This document shows positions 15,732-23,814 of a stretch of 58,699 bases of DNA, in pieces. The notes under the pieces are model-generated. The model ran no database searches and had not been told where the DNA came from. It worked only from the letters and a program-made list of their open reading frames with translations. The position numbers and the translations under genes were made by a program. The stretch's first letter is position 1, and each line of letters opens with the position of its first letter. Origin of the DNA: Elusimicrobiota bacterium (GTDB lineage Bacteria; Elusimicrobiota; Elusimicrobia; UBA1565; UBA9628); contig JACPFR010000059.1 in the NCBI GenBank assembly GCA_016182905.1, forward strand, positions 1 through 58,699. The letters are read 5' to 3'.

Positions 15732-16730
15732 TTAAAATTCTTCGCTGAACGCGACGGCGCCCGTCACGCCCGTCTGGTACGCGGACACGCGGCGCTCGAA
15801 GAAGTTGGCGAGCTCCTGCACGTCCTGGAGTTCCATGAAATTAAACGGATTCTTCGACCCATAGACCGGCTTGATCCCCAAATTCGCAAGCCGTTGATCG
15901 GCCACGCACTGGAGATATTGCCGCATGCCGTTGACCGAGAAGCCGGCGATGCCGCCGCCCAGGAGATCCTCGGCGAAGGCCATCTCGCAGTCGATGGCTT
16001 CCTGCATCATGACGATGACATCCTGTTCCATTTTAGGAGTAAACAGAGTGGGGTCTTCCGCACGGGCCGTTTTGATGATCTCCATGGCGGCGGCGATGTG
16101 CATGCTTTCGTCCCTGAAGACCCAGTTGGTACCGCCCGCCAATCCGTTCAACAGGCCCTTTGATCTCAAGAAGTAAACATAGGCGAAGGCGGCGAAGAAG
16201 AACAGGCCTTCGACGCACGAAGCGAAGCAGATCAGGTTCATCATGAACTGGCGCTTCTGTTCCTGCGTCTCCGTCCGGTCGAGCTTGTTGATCGAGGAGA
16301 TCCACTTGAGCATGAAGTCGCCCTTCCGCTTGATCGAGGGGATGTTGTCGATGGCGGCGAAGGCCTTCTCGCGCTCGGCGGGATCGGGGATGTAGGTGTC
16401 GAGCAAGGTCAGGTAGAACTCGACGTGCACGGCCTCCTCGAAGAGCTGGCGGGACAGGTACACGCGCGCCTCGGGGGAGTTCACGTGCTTGTAGAGGTTG
16501 AGCACGAGGTTGTTGCTGACGATCGAGTCGCCGGTCGCGAAGAACGCGACGAGGCGGTGGATCAGGTGGCGCTCGGCGGGGGAAAGCTTGCTCTTGAGGT
16601 CGGTGACGTCGTGGGAAAAGTCCACCTCCTCGACGGTCCAGGTGTTCTTGATGGCCGCCTTGTACATCTCGAAGAACACGGGGTACTTCATCGGGCGGAG
16701 GGTGAGCGTGAAGCCGGGGTCGAGGATCAT
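15732..16730 (-). CDS. nrdB: Class I ribonucleotide reductase beta subunit
   Basis: A 332-residue radical-generating subunit. The metal ligands are present: Asp in FATGDSIVSN, Glu and His in EEAVHVEFY, Glu in SCVEGLFFF, Glu and His in RDESMHIA. The tyrosine four residues after the first His (HVEFY) is conserved, so a tyrosyl radical is expected. The tail VAFSEEF would dock on NrdA. A GGAG site precedes the ATG by 8 nt. It lies 85 bp downstream of nrdA and ends at the terminator 15684-15717. Confidence 0.95.
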   Translation of the reverse strand: MILDPGFTLTLRPMKYPVFFEMYKAAIKNTWTVEEVDFSHDVTDLKSKLSPAERHLIHRLVAFFATGDSIVSNNLVLNLYKHVNSPEARVYLSRQLFEEAVHVEFYLTLLDTYIPDPAEREKAFAAIDNIPSIKRKGDFMLKWISSINKLDRTETQEQKRQFMMNLICFASCVEGLFFFAAFAYVYFLRSKGLLNGLAGGTNWVFRDESMHIAAAMEIIKTARAEDPTLFTPKMEQDVIVMMQEAIDCEMAFAEDLLGGGIAGFSVNGMRQYLQCVADQRLANLGIKPVYGSKNPFNFMELQDVQELANFFERRVSAYQTGVTGAVAFSEEF

Positions 16731-16815
16731 GGGCGGGTCTCCTGAAATTAGGGCTGAAATCGGCGGGGCGGGGAGGATCCTTTCGGATGGCCTCCCCGCC
16801 CCTCCACGGGTTATC

Positions 16816-19227
16816 TTACTGGCAGGCCTCGCAGCTCTCCGGGTTCTCCAGGGAGCAGGCGACGGCCGCCGCGTCCGAGGCGGGCGCGGCGACGGGCGCG
16901 ACCGCGGCCGCCGACACGGCGACCGTCGTCTTGGCGATCTTGGTCGCCGGGCGCGAGCGCAGGTAATACGAGGTCTTGAGCCCCTTCTTCCACGCGTACA
17001 TGTACATGGAGGAGAGCTTCCCGATGTTCGGGCTCTCCATGAAGAGGTTCAGCGACTGGCTCTGGTCGATGTACGCGCCGCGGTCGGCGGCCATGTCGAT
17101 CAGGGAGCGCATCGGGATCTCCCAGACGGTTCGGTAGGTCGCCCGGACGGCCTCGGGGATCTCCGCGATGTCCTGGATCGAGCCCTCGGCCATCATGATG
17201 CGCGCGCGCATCTCCTCGTTCCACAGGCCGAGCTTCTTGAGCTCCAGGCAGAGGTACTTGTTGACCTGAAGGAATTCCCCGGACAGCGTCTCCCGTTTGA
17301 ACAGGTTCGAGATCTGCGGCTCGGTGGCCTCGTACGCGCCGACGATCGAGGCGATCGTCGCGGTCGGCGCGATCGCCAGCAACAGCGAGTTGCGCAGGCC
17401 CTTCTTGGTCATCTCCGCGCGCAGCTTTTCCCAGCGGGTCATGTCGGACGGGGTCACGCCCCACAGCTCGAACTGGAACACGCCTTTCGCGGCCTTCGTC
17501 TCGGGGAAGGCCTGGTGGGGGCCCTTCGCCGCCGCGAGCTCGACGGACGCCGAGAGCGCGTGGAAGTAGATCTCCTCGGAGACCTTCTTGGAGAGCTCCC
17601 GGGCCTCGGCGGAGTCGAACGGATAGCCGAGCTGGAAGAACGCGTCCTGCACGCCCATGACGCCGAGTCCGACCGGGCGCCACTTGGCGTTGCTGGCCTT
17701 GGCCGCCGCCGTCGGGTAATAGTTGATGTCGATGACGCGGTCGAGGTACTTGACCGCGGTGCGCACGTTCGCCGCGAGCTTGACGAAGTCGAAGCGGCCG
17801 TCCTCGACGTACTTGCTCAGGTTGATCGAGCCGAGGTTGCAGACCGCGGTCTCGCCCTGGCTCGTGACCTCGATGATCTCGGTGCAGAGGTTCGAGGAGT
17901 GGACCACGTTGGCGGGCGAGCCGGTCTGGTTCGCCTTGAGGTTGCTGGCGTCCTTCCAGTTCATCCAGCCGTTGCCGGTCTCGGCGAGGGCCTTCATCAT
18001 GCGGGCGTAGAGCTCGCGGGCCTTCACCTGACGAACGAAAAGTTTTTTCTCTTCTCCTTCGAGATAAGCCTCCTCGAACGCCTTGCCGTAGAGGTCCGTC
18101 AACTGGGGCATGGTCTTGGGATCGAAAAGAGACCAAACTCCGTCCTCCTCCGCGCGCTTCATGAACAGGTCGGGGATCCAGTGCGCGAGGTGCAGGTTGT
18201 GCGCGCGCCGGGCCGGGTCGCCGGTGTTGTCGCGCAGCTCCAGGAACTCCTCGATGTCGGCGTGCCAGGTCTCCAGGTACACGGCGCAGGCGCCCTTGCG
18301 CTTGCCGCCCTGGTTGACGGCGACGACGGAGCTGTCGAGCGTCTTGAGCCACGGGATGATGCCGTTGGACTGCCCGTTCGTCGAGCGGATCAAGGAGCCC
18401 CGCGCGCGGACGCGCGAGTACGACACGCCGATGCCGCCCGAGAACTTGGAGAGCAGCGCGATGTCGGTGTAGCGGTTGTAGATCGCCTCGAGGTCGTCGA
18501 CCGGCGAGTCGAGCAGGTAGCACGAGCTCATCTGCGGGTGCTTCGTGCCCGAGTTGAACAAAGTCGGCGAGCTCGGCATGTGCTCGAAGCGCGAGATCAG
18601 GTTGTAGAACTCGACGGCCTCCTGCACGGTCTCGGCGAGGCCGCAGGCGACGCGCATGAAGAAGTACTGCGGGGCCTCGAGGACCTCGCGGGTCTCGGGG
18701 TTCTTAAGGAGGTAGCGGTCGTAGACCGTGCGCAGGCCGAAGTACTCGAACAGCTCGTTGCGCTGCATCTCGATGGCGTCGTTGAGCTTGCGGGAGTTGG
18801 CCGAGACGAACTGGCCGACCTTCTCGGCGATCAGGCCGTGGCGCACGCCGGCGGAGATGGACTGGGAGAACGAGTGGATGTCCTGGTTCTCGACTTCTTT
18901 CATGATGTAAGTCGAGAGCAGGCGAGCGGCCAAACGGGAATACTCGGGCTCTTCGGCGATCAACAGCGCCGAGGTCTGGATGGAAAGATTGTCCAGCTCC
19001 TTCGTCGTGGCGCCGTCGTACAGGCCGCCGATGGTCTTGGTGGCGATCTTCAGCACGTCGATGTTCTCGAGGCCCTGGCCCGAGCGGGCCACGGCGCGGA
19101 CGATCTTGTTGACGTCGACCGGCTCGAGGGAGCCGTCGCGCTTGCGGACCTGCATCGTGGTCGCATTCGCGTCCTCGTTCGTGTCGGTTCCGGCGGGGGT
19201 GACAGGCGTCTTGGCGGCCGTGTTCAT
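16816..19227 (-). CDS. nrdA: Class I ribonucleotide reductase alpha subunit
   Basis: An 803-residue catalytic subunit that reduces ribonucleotides to deoxyribonucleotides. An ATP-cone starts near residue 25 (MQVRKRDGSLEPVDVNKIVRAV). The catalytic core has SSCYLLD, NLCTEI with the radical cysteine, the loop GLGVMGVQD and the tyrosine pair in TSYYLRSRP. The C-terminal redox cysteines appear in the flexible tail ending SCEACQ. The ATG at 19227 is chosen because it follows GGAGAAAAGG; the frame stays open to 19356 but without a ribosome site. A TTGAGG-N17-TACAAA promoter lies about 100 bp upstream, overlapping an A/T-rich segment that weakly resembles an NrdR box. Confidence 0.95.
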   Translation of the reverse strand: MNTAAKTPVTPAGTDTNEDANATTMQVRKRDGSLEPVDVNKIVRAVARSGQGLENIDVLKIATKTIGGLYDGATTKELDNLSIQTSALLIAEEPEYSRLAARLLSTYIMKEVENQDIHSFSQSISAGVRHGLIAEKVGQFVSANSRKLNDAIEMQRNELFEYFGLRTVYDRYLLKNPETREVLEAPQYFFMRVACGLAETVQEAVEFYNLISRFEHMPSSPTLFNSGTKHPQMSSCYLLDSPVDDLEAIYNRYTDIALLSKFSGGIGVSYSRVRARGSLIRSTNGQSNGIIPWLKTLDSSVVAVNQGGKRKGACAVYLETWHADIEEFLELRDNTGDPARRAHNLHLAHWIPDLFMKRAEEDGVWSLFDPKTMPQLTDLYGKAFEEAYLEGEEKKLFVRQVKARELYARMMKALAETGNGWMNWKDASNLKANQTGSPANVVHSSNLCTEIIEVTSQGETAVCNLGSINLSKYVEDGRFDFVKLAANVRTAVKYLDRVIDINYYPTAAAKASNAKWRPVGLGVMGVQDAFFQLGYPFDSAEARELSKKVSEEIYFHALSASVELAAAKGPHQAFPETKAAKGVFQFELWGVTPSDMTRWEKLRAEMTKKGLRNSLLLAIAPTATIASIVGAYEATEPQISNLFKRETLSGEFLQVNKYLCLELKKLGLWNEEMRARIMMAEGSIQDIAEIPEAVRATYRTVWEIPMRSLIDMAADRGAYIDQSQSLNLFMESPNIGKLSSMYMYAWKKGLKTSYYLRSRPATKIAKTTVAVSAAAVAPVAAPASDAAAVACSLENPESCEACQ

Positions 19228-19373
19228 CCTTTTCTCCGTGGGGATTTTGTAGCGTTCTTTTGCTCGGATCCGCCGCGCGGCTCGCGGGCGTTTTCGAGGA
19301 GGCAGTAGAATAACCGATGGATATATTTTTGTAAAGACCCAGATGGACACCCTCAATCGTTAAGGAGTTTCTA

Positions 19374-19934
19374 GTGTTGATACGTAGCGTCTTCTACATC
19401 GTCATTTTGCTCATCTCCGCCTGCTCTCCCGCGCCGAAGCCGGTGAAAGAGCTTCCGGACTTCGCGCTGACCGCCGTCACCGTGGACGGCACCTCGCCTT
19501 TCGACCTGCGCGCGATGCGCGGCCGCGCGTGGATCGCCGATTTCATCTTCACGCGCTGCGGCGGCCCGTGCCCGATGCTCACCGCGAACATGGCCGGTCT
19601 GCAGCAGAAGCTGCCCAAGGAGATCGGCCTTCTCTCCTTCACCGTCGACCCCGATCACGACTCGCCCGAGGTCCTCACGCTGTACGCGCGCAAGTTCGCC
19701 GCGGACCCGCAGCGCTGGTTCTTCCTGACCGGCGAGAAGACGGAGCTGATCCGCCTCGTGCGCGACGGGTTCCTGCTGCCGATCGTGGAGAACGCCGCCG
19801 CCTCGCCGGGCGAGCGCGTCACGCACTCGACGAAGATGGTCCTCATCGACGCGCAGGGCCGCCTGCTGGGCTGGTACGACGGAGACGAGCAAGCCTCGCT
19901 GGACAAGCTCGCCGAGGACGCGAAGAAGCTCTAG
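19374..19934 (+). CDS. SCO1/SenC family lipoprotein
   Basis: A 186-residue envelope lipoprotein with a lipobox near residue 17 (LLISAC). The thioredoxin fold carries the copper-binding CGGPC (CxxxC) and the distal histidine in VTHSTKMVLID. SCO proteins deliver copper to the CuA site of cytochrome oxidase or act as thiol reductases; no oxidase genes are in view. Translation starts at GTG 19374, seven bases after AAGGAG. A TTG at 19377 is the alternative. Confidence 0.92.
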   Translation: MLIRSVFYIVILLISACSPAPKPVKELPDFALTAVTVDGTSPFDLRAMRGRAWIADFIFTRCGGPCPMLTANMAGLQQKLPKEIGLLSFTVDPDHDSPEVLTLYARKFAADPQRWFFLTGEKTELIRLVRDGFLLPIVENAAASPGERVTHSTKMVLIDAQGRLLGWYDGDEQASLDKLAEDAKKL

Positions 19935-19946
19935 GTCGTCCTCGCC

Positions 19947-20031
19947 GGCCTCGCACCGGTGCGAGGCCTCGGCTCCGCGACTGTTTCCGGAAACAGTCGT
20001 CCCCGACTATCCTTGAGGATAGCCGGGGACG
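19947..20031. repeat. Copy 3 of the palindromic repeat cluster (three adjacent palindromes)
   Basis: Between convergent genes lie a perfect 22-bp palindrome (19947-19968), a perfect 20-bp palindrome containing CTGTTTCCGGAAACAG (19979-19998), and a hairpin with 15-bp arms, one mismatch and a TTGA loop (19998-20012 and 20017-20031). The last could act as a shared terminator, although no T-run follows. Confidence 0.8.
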
Positions 20032-20066
20032 AAACGCGGGATCGCATCGAAGGACCGATCGCGAGT

Positions 20067-20522
20067 CTACGCGTTGAAGCGGCCGATCTCGCCGGGCTTG
20101 CGCAGCATCTTGTTGACCTCGTCGAGGTGCAGCTCCTCGTTGACGATCAGCTCGCGCGCGTACTCCTCGAGCAGGACGGACTTGCCCTCGGACACCTTCA
20201 GCAGGTCGTTGTAGGCCTTCAGCGCGGCGCTCTCGTGATCGAGGCTCTCGCGCAGTATGTCGCCGATGTCGTGCTTCTCGGTCTCGAGCAGGGGGCCGAT
20301 CTTGAGCGACGGATGGCCGCCGAACAAGGTCACGAGCTCTCCGGCCTTGTGCGCGTGGGCGAGGCTCTCGTCGGCGTTGCCCTTGAGCCAGGAGACGATG
20401 GGCAGGCGGTTGTAGCCGTACACCATCAGCGAGTAGTGCGTGTAGCGCACGACGCCGGCCAGCTCGAGCTCCATGATCCGGTTGAGGATGACGACGGCCT
20501 TCTTCTTGTCCTGATCGTTCAT
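20067..20522 (-). CDS. Bacterioferritin-like ferritin, paralogue 1
   Basis: A 151-residue four-helix ferritin-like protein for iron storage or detoxification. Hand alignment with bacterioferritin shows the ligands Glu20 (IMELELAG), the helix B His (LAHAHKAGE), a helix C Glu (LDHESAALKAY) and the helix D Glu-x-x-His (NEELHLDEV). The helix B ligand Glu (Glu51 of E. coli Bfr) reads Ser, with Glu one residue earlier, and the haem-binding Met52 reads Leu, so the ferroxidase site may be altered and haem absent. An AAGGAG site lies 8 nt before the ATG at 20522. A paralogue at 29191-29646 brackets the siderophore operon on the other side. Confidence 0.85.
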   Translation of the reverse strand: MNDQDKKKAVVILNRIMELELAGVVRYTHYSLMVYGYNRLPIVSWLKGNADESLAHAHKAGELVTLFGGHPSLKIGPLLETEKHDIGDILRESLDHESAALKAYNDLLKVSEGKSVLLEEYARELIVNEELHLDEVNKMLRKPGEIGRFNA

Positions 20523-20627
20523 TGGGAATCTCCTTGTTTCCGCCCTGTCCGGCCGCATCGACTGTAGAACTTCTCGAGCCGCGGCGTCGAGTCATGATTA
20601 TGCGAACGGGCTCCCGATTCTGCGCCC

Positions 20628-20679
20628 TTGACCTCGTCCGGCTTATTGAGATACAATCTCAATTGAGACTTAGTCTCAA
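20628..20679 (+). promoter_or_regulatory. Siderophore operon promoter with tandem Fur-like boxes
   Basis: TTGACC (20628-20633), an 18-bp spacer and TACAAT (20652-20657). Two 17-bp palindromes of the form TTGA-N9-TCAA follow directly head to tail: 20646-20662 covers the -10 and 20663-20679 covers the predicted start. Occupancy would block transcription, as expected for Fur repression in iron-replete cells. Confidence 0.75.
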
Positions 20680-20694
20680 TAAGAAGGGGGAGCG

Positions 20695-20919
20695 ATGAGC
20701 CGAATGCTGGCGGAGCGACGCGACGGCGGGCCGGGCATGGTGTCTCTCTGCGACGGCTGCGAGGACGTCCATATCCGGTGGGGCGAGCTGACCTTGTCCC
20801 TGGGCCGGAGCCGGTTCCTCGAGCTGGTCCGGATGCTGAACGAGGCGGCGCGCCTTATAGGCGTCGAGCCGCGCCGGGCGGACGCGGGCGCGGAGCGGGG
20901 GGCGGCATGGACGCACTGA
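20695..20919 (+). CDS. Small Cys-x2-Cys protein leading the siderophore operon
   Basis: A 74-residue cytoplasmic protein that I cannot assign. The N-terminal half contains SLCDGCEDVHIRWGELTLSL, a CxxC motif followed by a His, then a helix LELVRMLNEAARLI. The cysteines could bind a metal. It is preceded by a strong GGGGGAG ribosome site and the Fur-boxed promoter, and its end overlaps the NIS synthetase start by 13 nt. It is therefore co-expressed with siderophore genes and may be an accessory or iron-sensing protein. Confidence 0.7.
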   Translation: MSRMLAERRDGGPGMVSLCDGCEDVHIRWGELTLSLGRSRFLELVRMLNEAARLIGVEPRRADAGAERGAAWTH

Positions 20920-22676
20920 GCCCCGCCGACCGGGAGGTCGTCGACCGGCTCTTCAACGCGGCCTGGCGCGAGGGCTACGCTCAGGACCGCGGCCTGCGCC
21001 CGAACATGAGCGGCGAGGGGAGCTGGGCGACGGTGCGGCTGGCCGACGGCCGGGCGCTCGTGGCCGGCGTGGCGTCGATCGGCGCTTTGGACTGGGTCCG
21101 GACGCAGCCTCCTTATTATGTGCGCCCGGACGCGGGAGCGGCGCCCGAGCCCGTGACGTCGGTGTCGCAGGTGGTCGACCTGTGGGACGACGGCTCCTCC
21201 GGCTTCGGACGCTTTCGCGACGAGGTCATGCAGAGCGCGGCCAATCTCGGGATGATCCTCGAGGCGTCGGACGCGCGCGCCCTCTCCTTCGCCGGCGGCG
21301 CCGAGGGCCTCATCGCTCTGGCCCACGATGGCCGGGCCGCGCTCGAGGGCGTCCCTCCGGAGGCGTGGCTCGAGGGCTGGATCCTCCGGGGACATCCGTT
21401 CCACCCCGGCTGCAAGACGCGCTCGGGCTTCGACGCGGCCGACATGGCCCGCTACTCGCCCGAGCTGGGCCTGGAGCTCGACGCCCGCTTCGTCGCGGTG
21501 CGCCGCTCGCATCTGGTCGAGCGCCGGGCGCCCGGAGCCAAGGAGGATTGGCCCGCGAGCTGGCGCGAGGGGGTCGCTCGGGAGCTCGGCTCCCGCGGGC
21601 TGGCCGCGGGCGGCTTCGGCGTGCTTCCGGCTCATCCCTGGCAGTTCGAGAACTCCTTGCCGCGGATCTTCGCGCGGGAGATCGAGGCCGGCGTCGTCGT
21701 GCCGCTCGAGTTCCGCGCTCCGGTCCGGCCTCTCGTCTCCTTGAGGACCTTGGTCCCGGTGGGGGAGCCCGGCGCCTGTCACCTCAAGGTGCCCCTCGCC
21801 ATCCAGGCGACGAGCGCCCAGCGCACGGTCTCGGCGCCGTCGGCGGAGAACGGCCCGGCTTTCTCCACCTGGATCGAGGCCGCGCGCGCGGACCTTCTTT
21901 GGTCCGGCCTATGGGAGCTGCAGTCGGAGGAGCGCGGCCTTCATTACTGGGATCCGGGAGCGGACCCGCGCGACGCCGCGGCCCTGGAGAAAGCGCGGCA
22001 CCTGTCGTTCCTGTGCCGCCGCCCGCCGTCTCCGGCCGGCGGCCGGCTCGTTCCCGCGGCCCTGCTGCCCGAGCGTTCGCCCGTCGACGGCAAGCCCGTG
22101 GTCCGGGAGCTGCTCGAGCTCTACGGGGCGGGCATCGGCTGGTTCTTCTACGACTACGCCGCGCTGACCTTGCGCGCGATCCTGCCGCTGGCGCTGCGCG
22201 AGGGGATCGCCCTCGAGGCGCACGCCCAGAACTGCCTCGTGCGTTTTCAAGCGGGCGCGCCGGTCTCGCTGGTGCTCCGGGACCTGGGCGGCCTCCGCGT
22301 CCTGCCCGAGTGGGCGGGCGCGGCCGGGCGCGGCCTCGCCCTGCATCCCGGGACCTTGATCAAGGCGGAGTCGCCGCGCGACCTCGTCTCCAAGATCCAC
22401 CATACCTGGCTCCACAATCATCTCGCCCCGCTCGCCCGCGCGCTCGCCGACTGCGGGAACGTCCCGGAACAGGTGCTTTGGGCGGGGGCCCGCGCCGCGG
22501 CGCGCTGCGTGTTCGACGAGGCGGCCCGGTCCGCGCCCCCGGGCCGCGCCGAGGCCCTGCGCGAGGCGTTCTTCGCCCCGCTCGCGCGCGTGAAGGCCCT
22601 GACGCGCATGCGCCTCGCCGGAAAATACTTCCAGTACGACTTCGCCGAGGTGTCCAATCCCCTCCATGAGGCGTAG
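20907..22676 (+). CDS. IucA/IucC family NRPS-independent siderophore synthetase
   Basis: A 589-residue NIS synthetase, which joins a carboxylic acid such as citrate or a derivative to an amine or alcohol using ATP. Hallmarks are GHPFHPGCKTRSGF in the ATP-binding lobe, HPWQFENSLP, HLKVPLAIQATSAQR, EAHAQNCLV and the C-terminal acceptor lobe motif RDLGGLRV. The C-terminal ~60 residues are FhuF-like in general appearance. The start at 20907 overlaps the preceding gene and gives the family's usual length of ~590. It is the core biosynthetic enzyme of the operon; whether it is type A, B or C cannot be read by eye. Confidence 0.93.
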   Translation: MDALSPADREVVDRLFNAAWREGYAQDRGLRPNMSGEGSWATVRLADGRALVAGVASIGALDWVRTQPPYYVRPDAGAAPEPVTSVSQVVDLWDDGSSGFGRFRDEVMQSAANLGMILEASDARALSFAGGAEGLIALAHDGRAALEGVPPEAWLEGWILRGHPFHPGCKTRSGFDAADMARYSPELGLELDARFVAVRRSHLVERRAPGAKEDWPASWREGVARELGSRGLAAGGFGVLPAHPWQFENSLPRIFAREIEAGVVVPLEFRAPVRPLVSLRTLVPVGEPGACHLKVPLAIQATSAQRTVSAPSAENGPAFSTWIEAARADLLWSGLWELQSEERGLHYWDPGADPRDAAALEKARHLSFLCRRPPSPAGGRLVPAALLPERSPVDGKPVVRELLELYGAGIGWFFYDYAALTLRAILPLALREGIALEAHAQNCLVRFQAGAPVSLVLRDLGGLRVLPEWAGAAGRGLALHPGTLIKAESPRDLVSKIHHTWLHNHLAPLARALADCGNVPEQVLWAGARAAARCVFDEAARSAPPGRAEALREAFFAPLARVKALTRMRLAGKYFQYDFAEVSNPLHEA

Positions 22677-23814
22677 GGACTTCGCGCTGGTCTGCGCCGG
22701 ACAGATGCTGGGGCTCGCGGCCCTGGAGGCGGGCCTGTGCGCCACGCCGGCGGTGCTGGCGTCCCTCGGCGCGGAGTCGGACGCGAGCCTGGTGTTTTGG
22801 ACGGGCCTCTCGCAGTGCGCGGCCGCCGGGTTCGCCATCGTCGCGATCCCCGTCTGGGGCCGCGTCGGCGACCGCGTCGGGCGGGGGCGGATGCTGGTTC
22901 GCGCCCAGGCGGGCCTGGCCGCCGCGCTGGCGCTGATGGCCTTGGCGCGGTCGCCTTGGCAGGTGGTCTTGTCGCGCGCGCTGCAGGGCGCCTTCGCGGG
23001 GACCACGCCCGCGGCGCTCGCTTTGGTCGCGGGCGGCGCCGACGGCGCCCGGCTCATGGGCTGGGTCCGGTCGTACGGCCTGGCCGGGGCGGTGGCCGGG
23101 CCCTTGCTCGGAGGACTGCTCCTGCCTTTCACCGGCGCGACCGCGCTGTTCGTCGGCGGCGCCGTCGTCTGCGCGGTCTTGGCGGCCGCGTCCTGGGGCG
23201 TGCGCGAGGAGCCCGCCGCGTCCGCGCCCCGCGTCGCCGCCGCCGGCCCCGGCCGTCTTTACGCGGCGTCCGCCGGGCTGGCCTTCTTCCGCGGCTTGGA
23301 GGATCCGCTGCTGCCCGTGGTCGCGAGGACTCTCGCGCCCGGGTCGTGGGTCGCGCTGTCCGGCGCGGGCTTGTCCGTCAGCCGCGGGGTCCAGGCGCTG
23401 GTCTCGCCTTGGTGGGGCCGCGAGTGCGAGCGGCGGGGCCTTCGATCCGTCCTCGCCTTCTGCGCGCTCGGGGCGGGAACGTTCACCGCCGCGCAAGCGC
23501 TGGCGGGAACGCCCGGAACGCTTCTCGCCGCGCGCGCGGCGCTCGGCTTCTTCGCGGCGGGCGCCGTCGCGGCGCTGTACGCCGCCGCGGGCGAAGCCGG
23601 CGAGCGGCGGGGCGAGGCCGTGGCCTGGACCGCGAGCGGCCTGCGTCTGGGCGGCGCGGTCGCCGCGGGCGCGGCCGGCCCTCTCGCGGCTTTGGTCGGC
23701 ATCCCCGCGACCTTGATCGCGGCCGGCGCCGGCGTCGCCGCCGTTCCGCGCCTCGTTTTCCGCCGTGAAGATAAGGAGGAAGCATGCGCCGTTTCTTGTT
23801 CGACTGGCACCTGA
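22666..23814 (+). CDS. MFS transporter, probable siderophore exporter
   Basis: A 382-residue major facilitator with about 12 hydrophobic helices. The canonical loop 2-3 motif reads GRVGDRVGRGRM, and a proline- and glycine-rich helix 5 (RSYGLAGAVAGPLLGGLLLP) is typical of drug:proton antiporters. The gene overlaps the NIS synthetase by 11 nt, the usual arrangement for exporters of the freshly made siderophore. The next gene begins inside its last 31 nt. Confidence 0.88.
   Translation: MRRRDFALVCAGQMLGLAALEAGLCATPAVLASLGAESDASLVFWTGLSQCAAAGFAIVAIPVWGRVGDRVGRGRMLVRAQAGLAAALALMALARSPWQVVLSRALQGAFAGTTPAALALVAGGADGARLMGWVRSYGLAGAVAGPLLGGLLLPFTGATALFVGGAVVCAVLAAASWGVREEPAASAPRVAAAGPGRLYAASAGLAFFRGLEDPLLPVVARTLAPGSWVALSGAGLSVSRGVQALVSPWWGRECERRGLRSVLAFCALGAGTFTAAQALAGTPGTLLAARAALGFFAAGAVAALYAAAGEAGERRGEAVAWTASGLRLGGAVAAGAAGPLAALVGIPATLIAAGAGVAAVPRLVFRREDKEEACAVSCSTGT

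Noticed and set aside
16498-19308. Very long plus-strand open frame opposite nrdA, and similar ones at 9274-10959, 4280-5983, 11372-13993 and 13987-15528
   Set aside because: They lie antisense to clearly conserved genes, show Arg/Gly/Asp-rich shadow composition and no family motifs; long stop-free frames are expected in DNA of this base composition.
19228-19373. Pair of NrdR boxes upstream of nrdA
   Set aside because: Only one weak A/T-rich match is visible and no second box at the required helical spacing.
19947-20031. Palindrome clusters as attachment or integron sites
   Set aside because: No integrase, transposase or gene cassette lies nearby and the copies sit in ordinary intergenic gaps.
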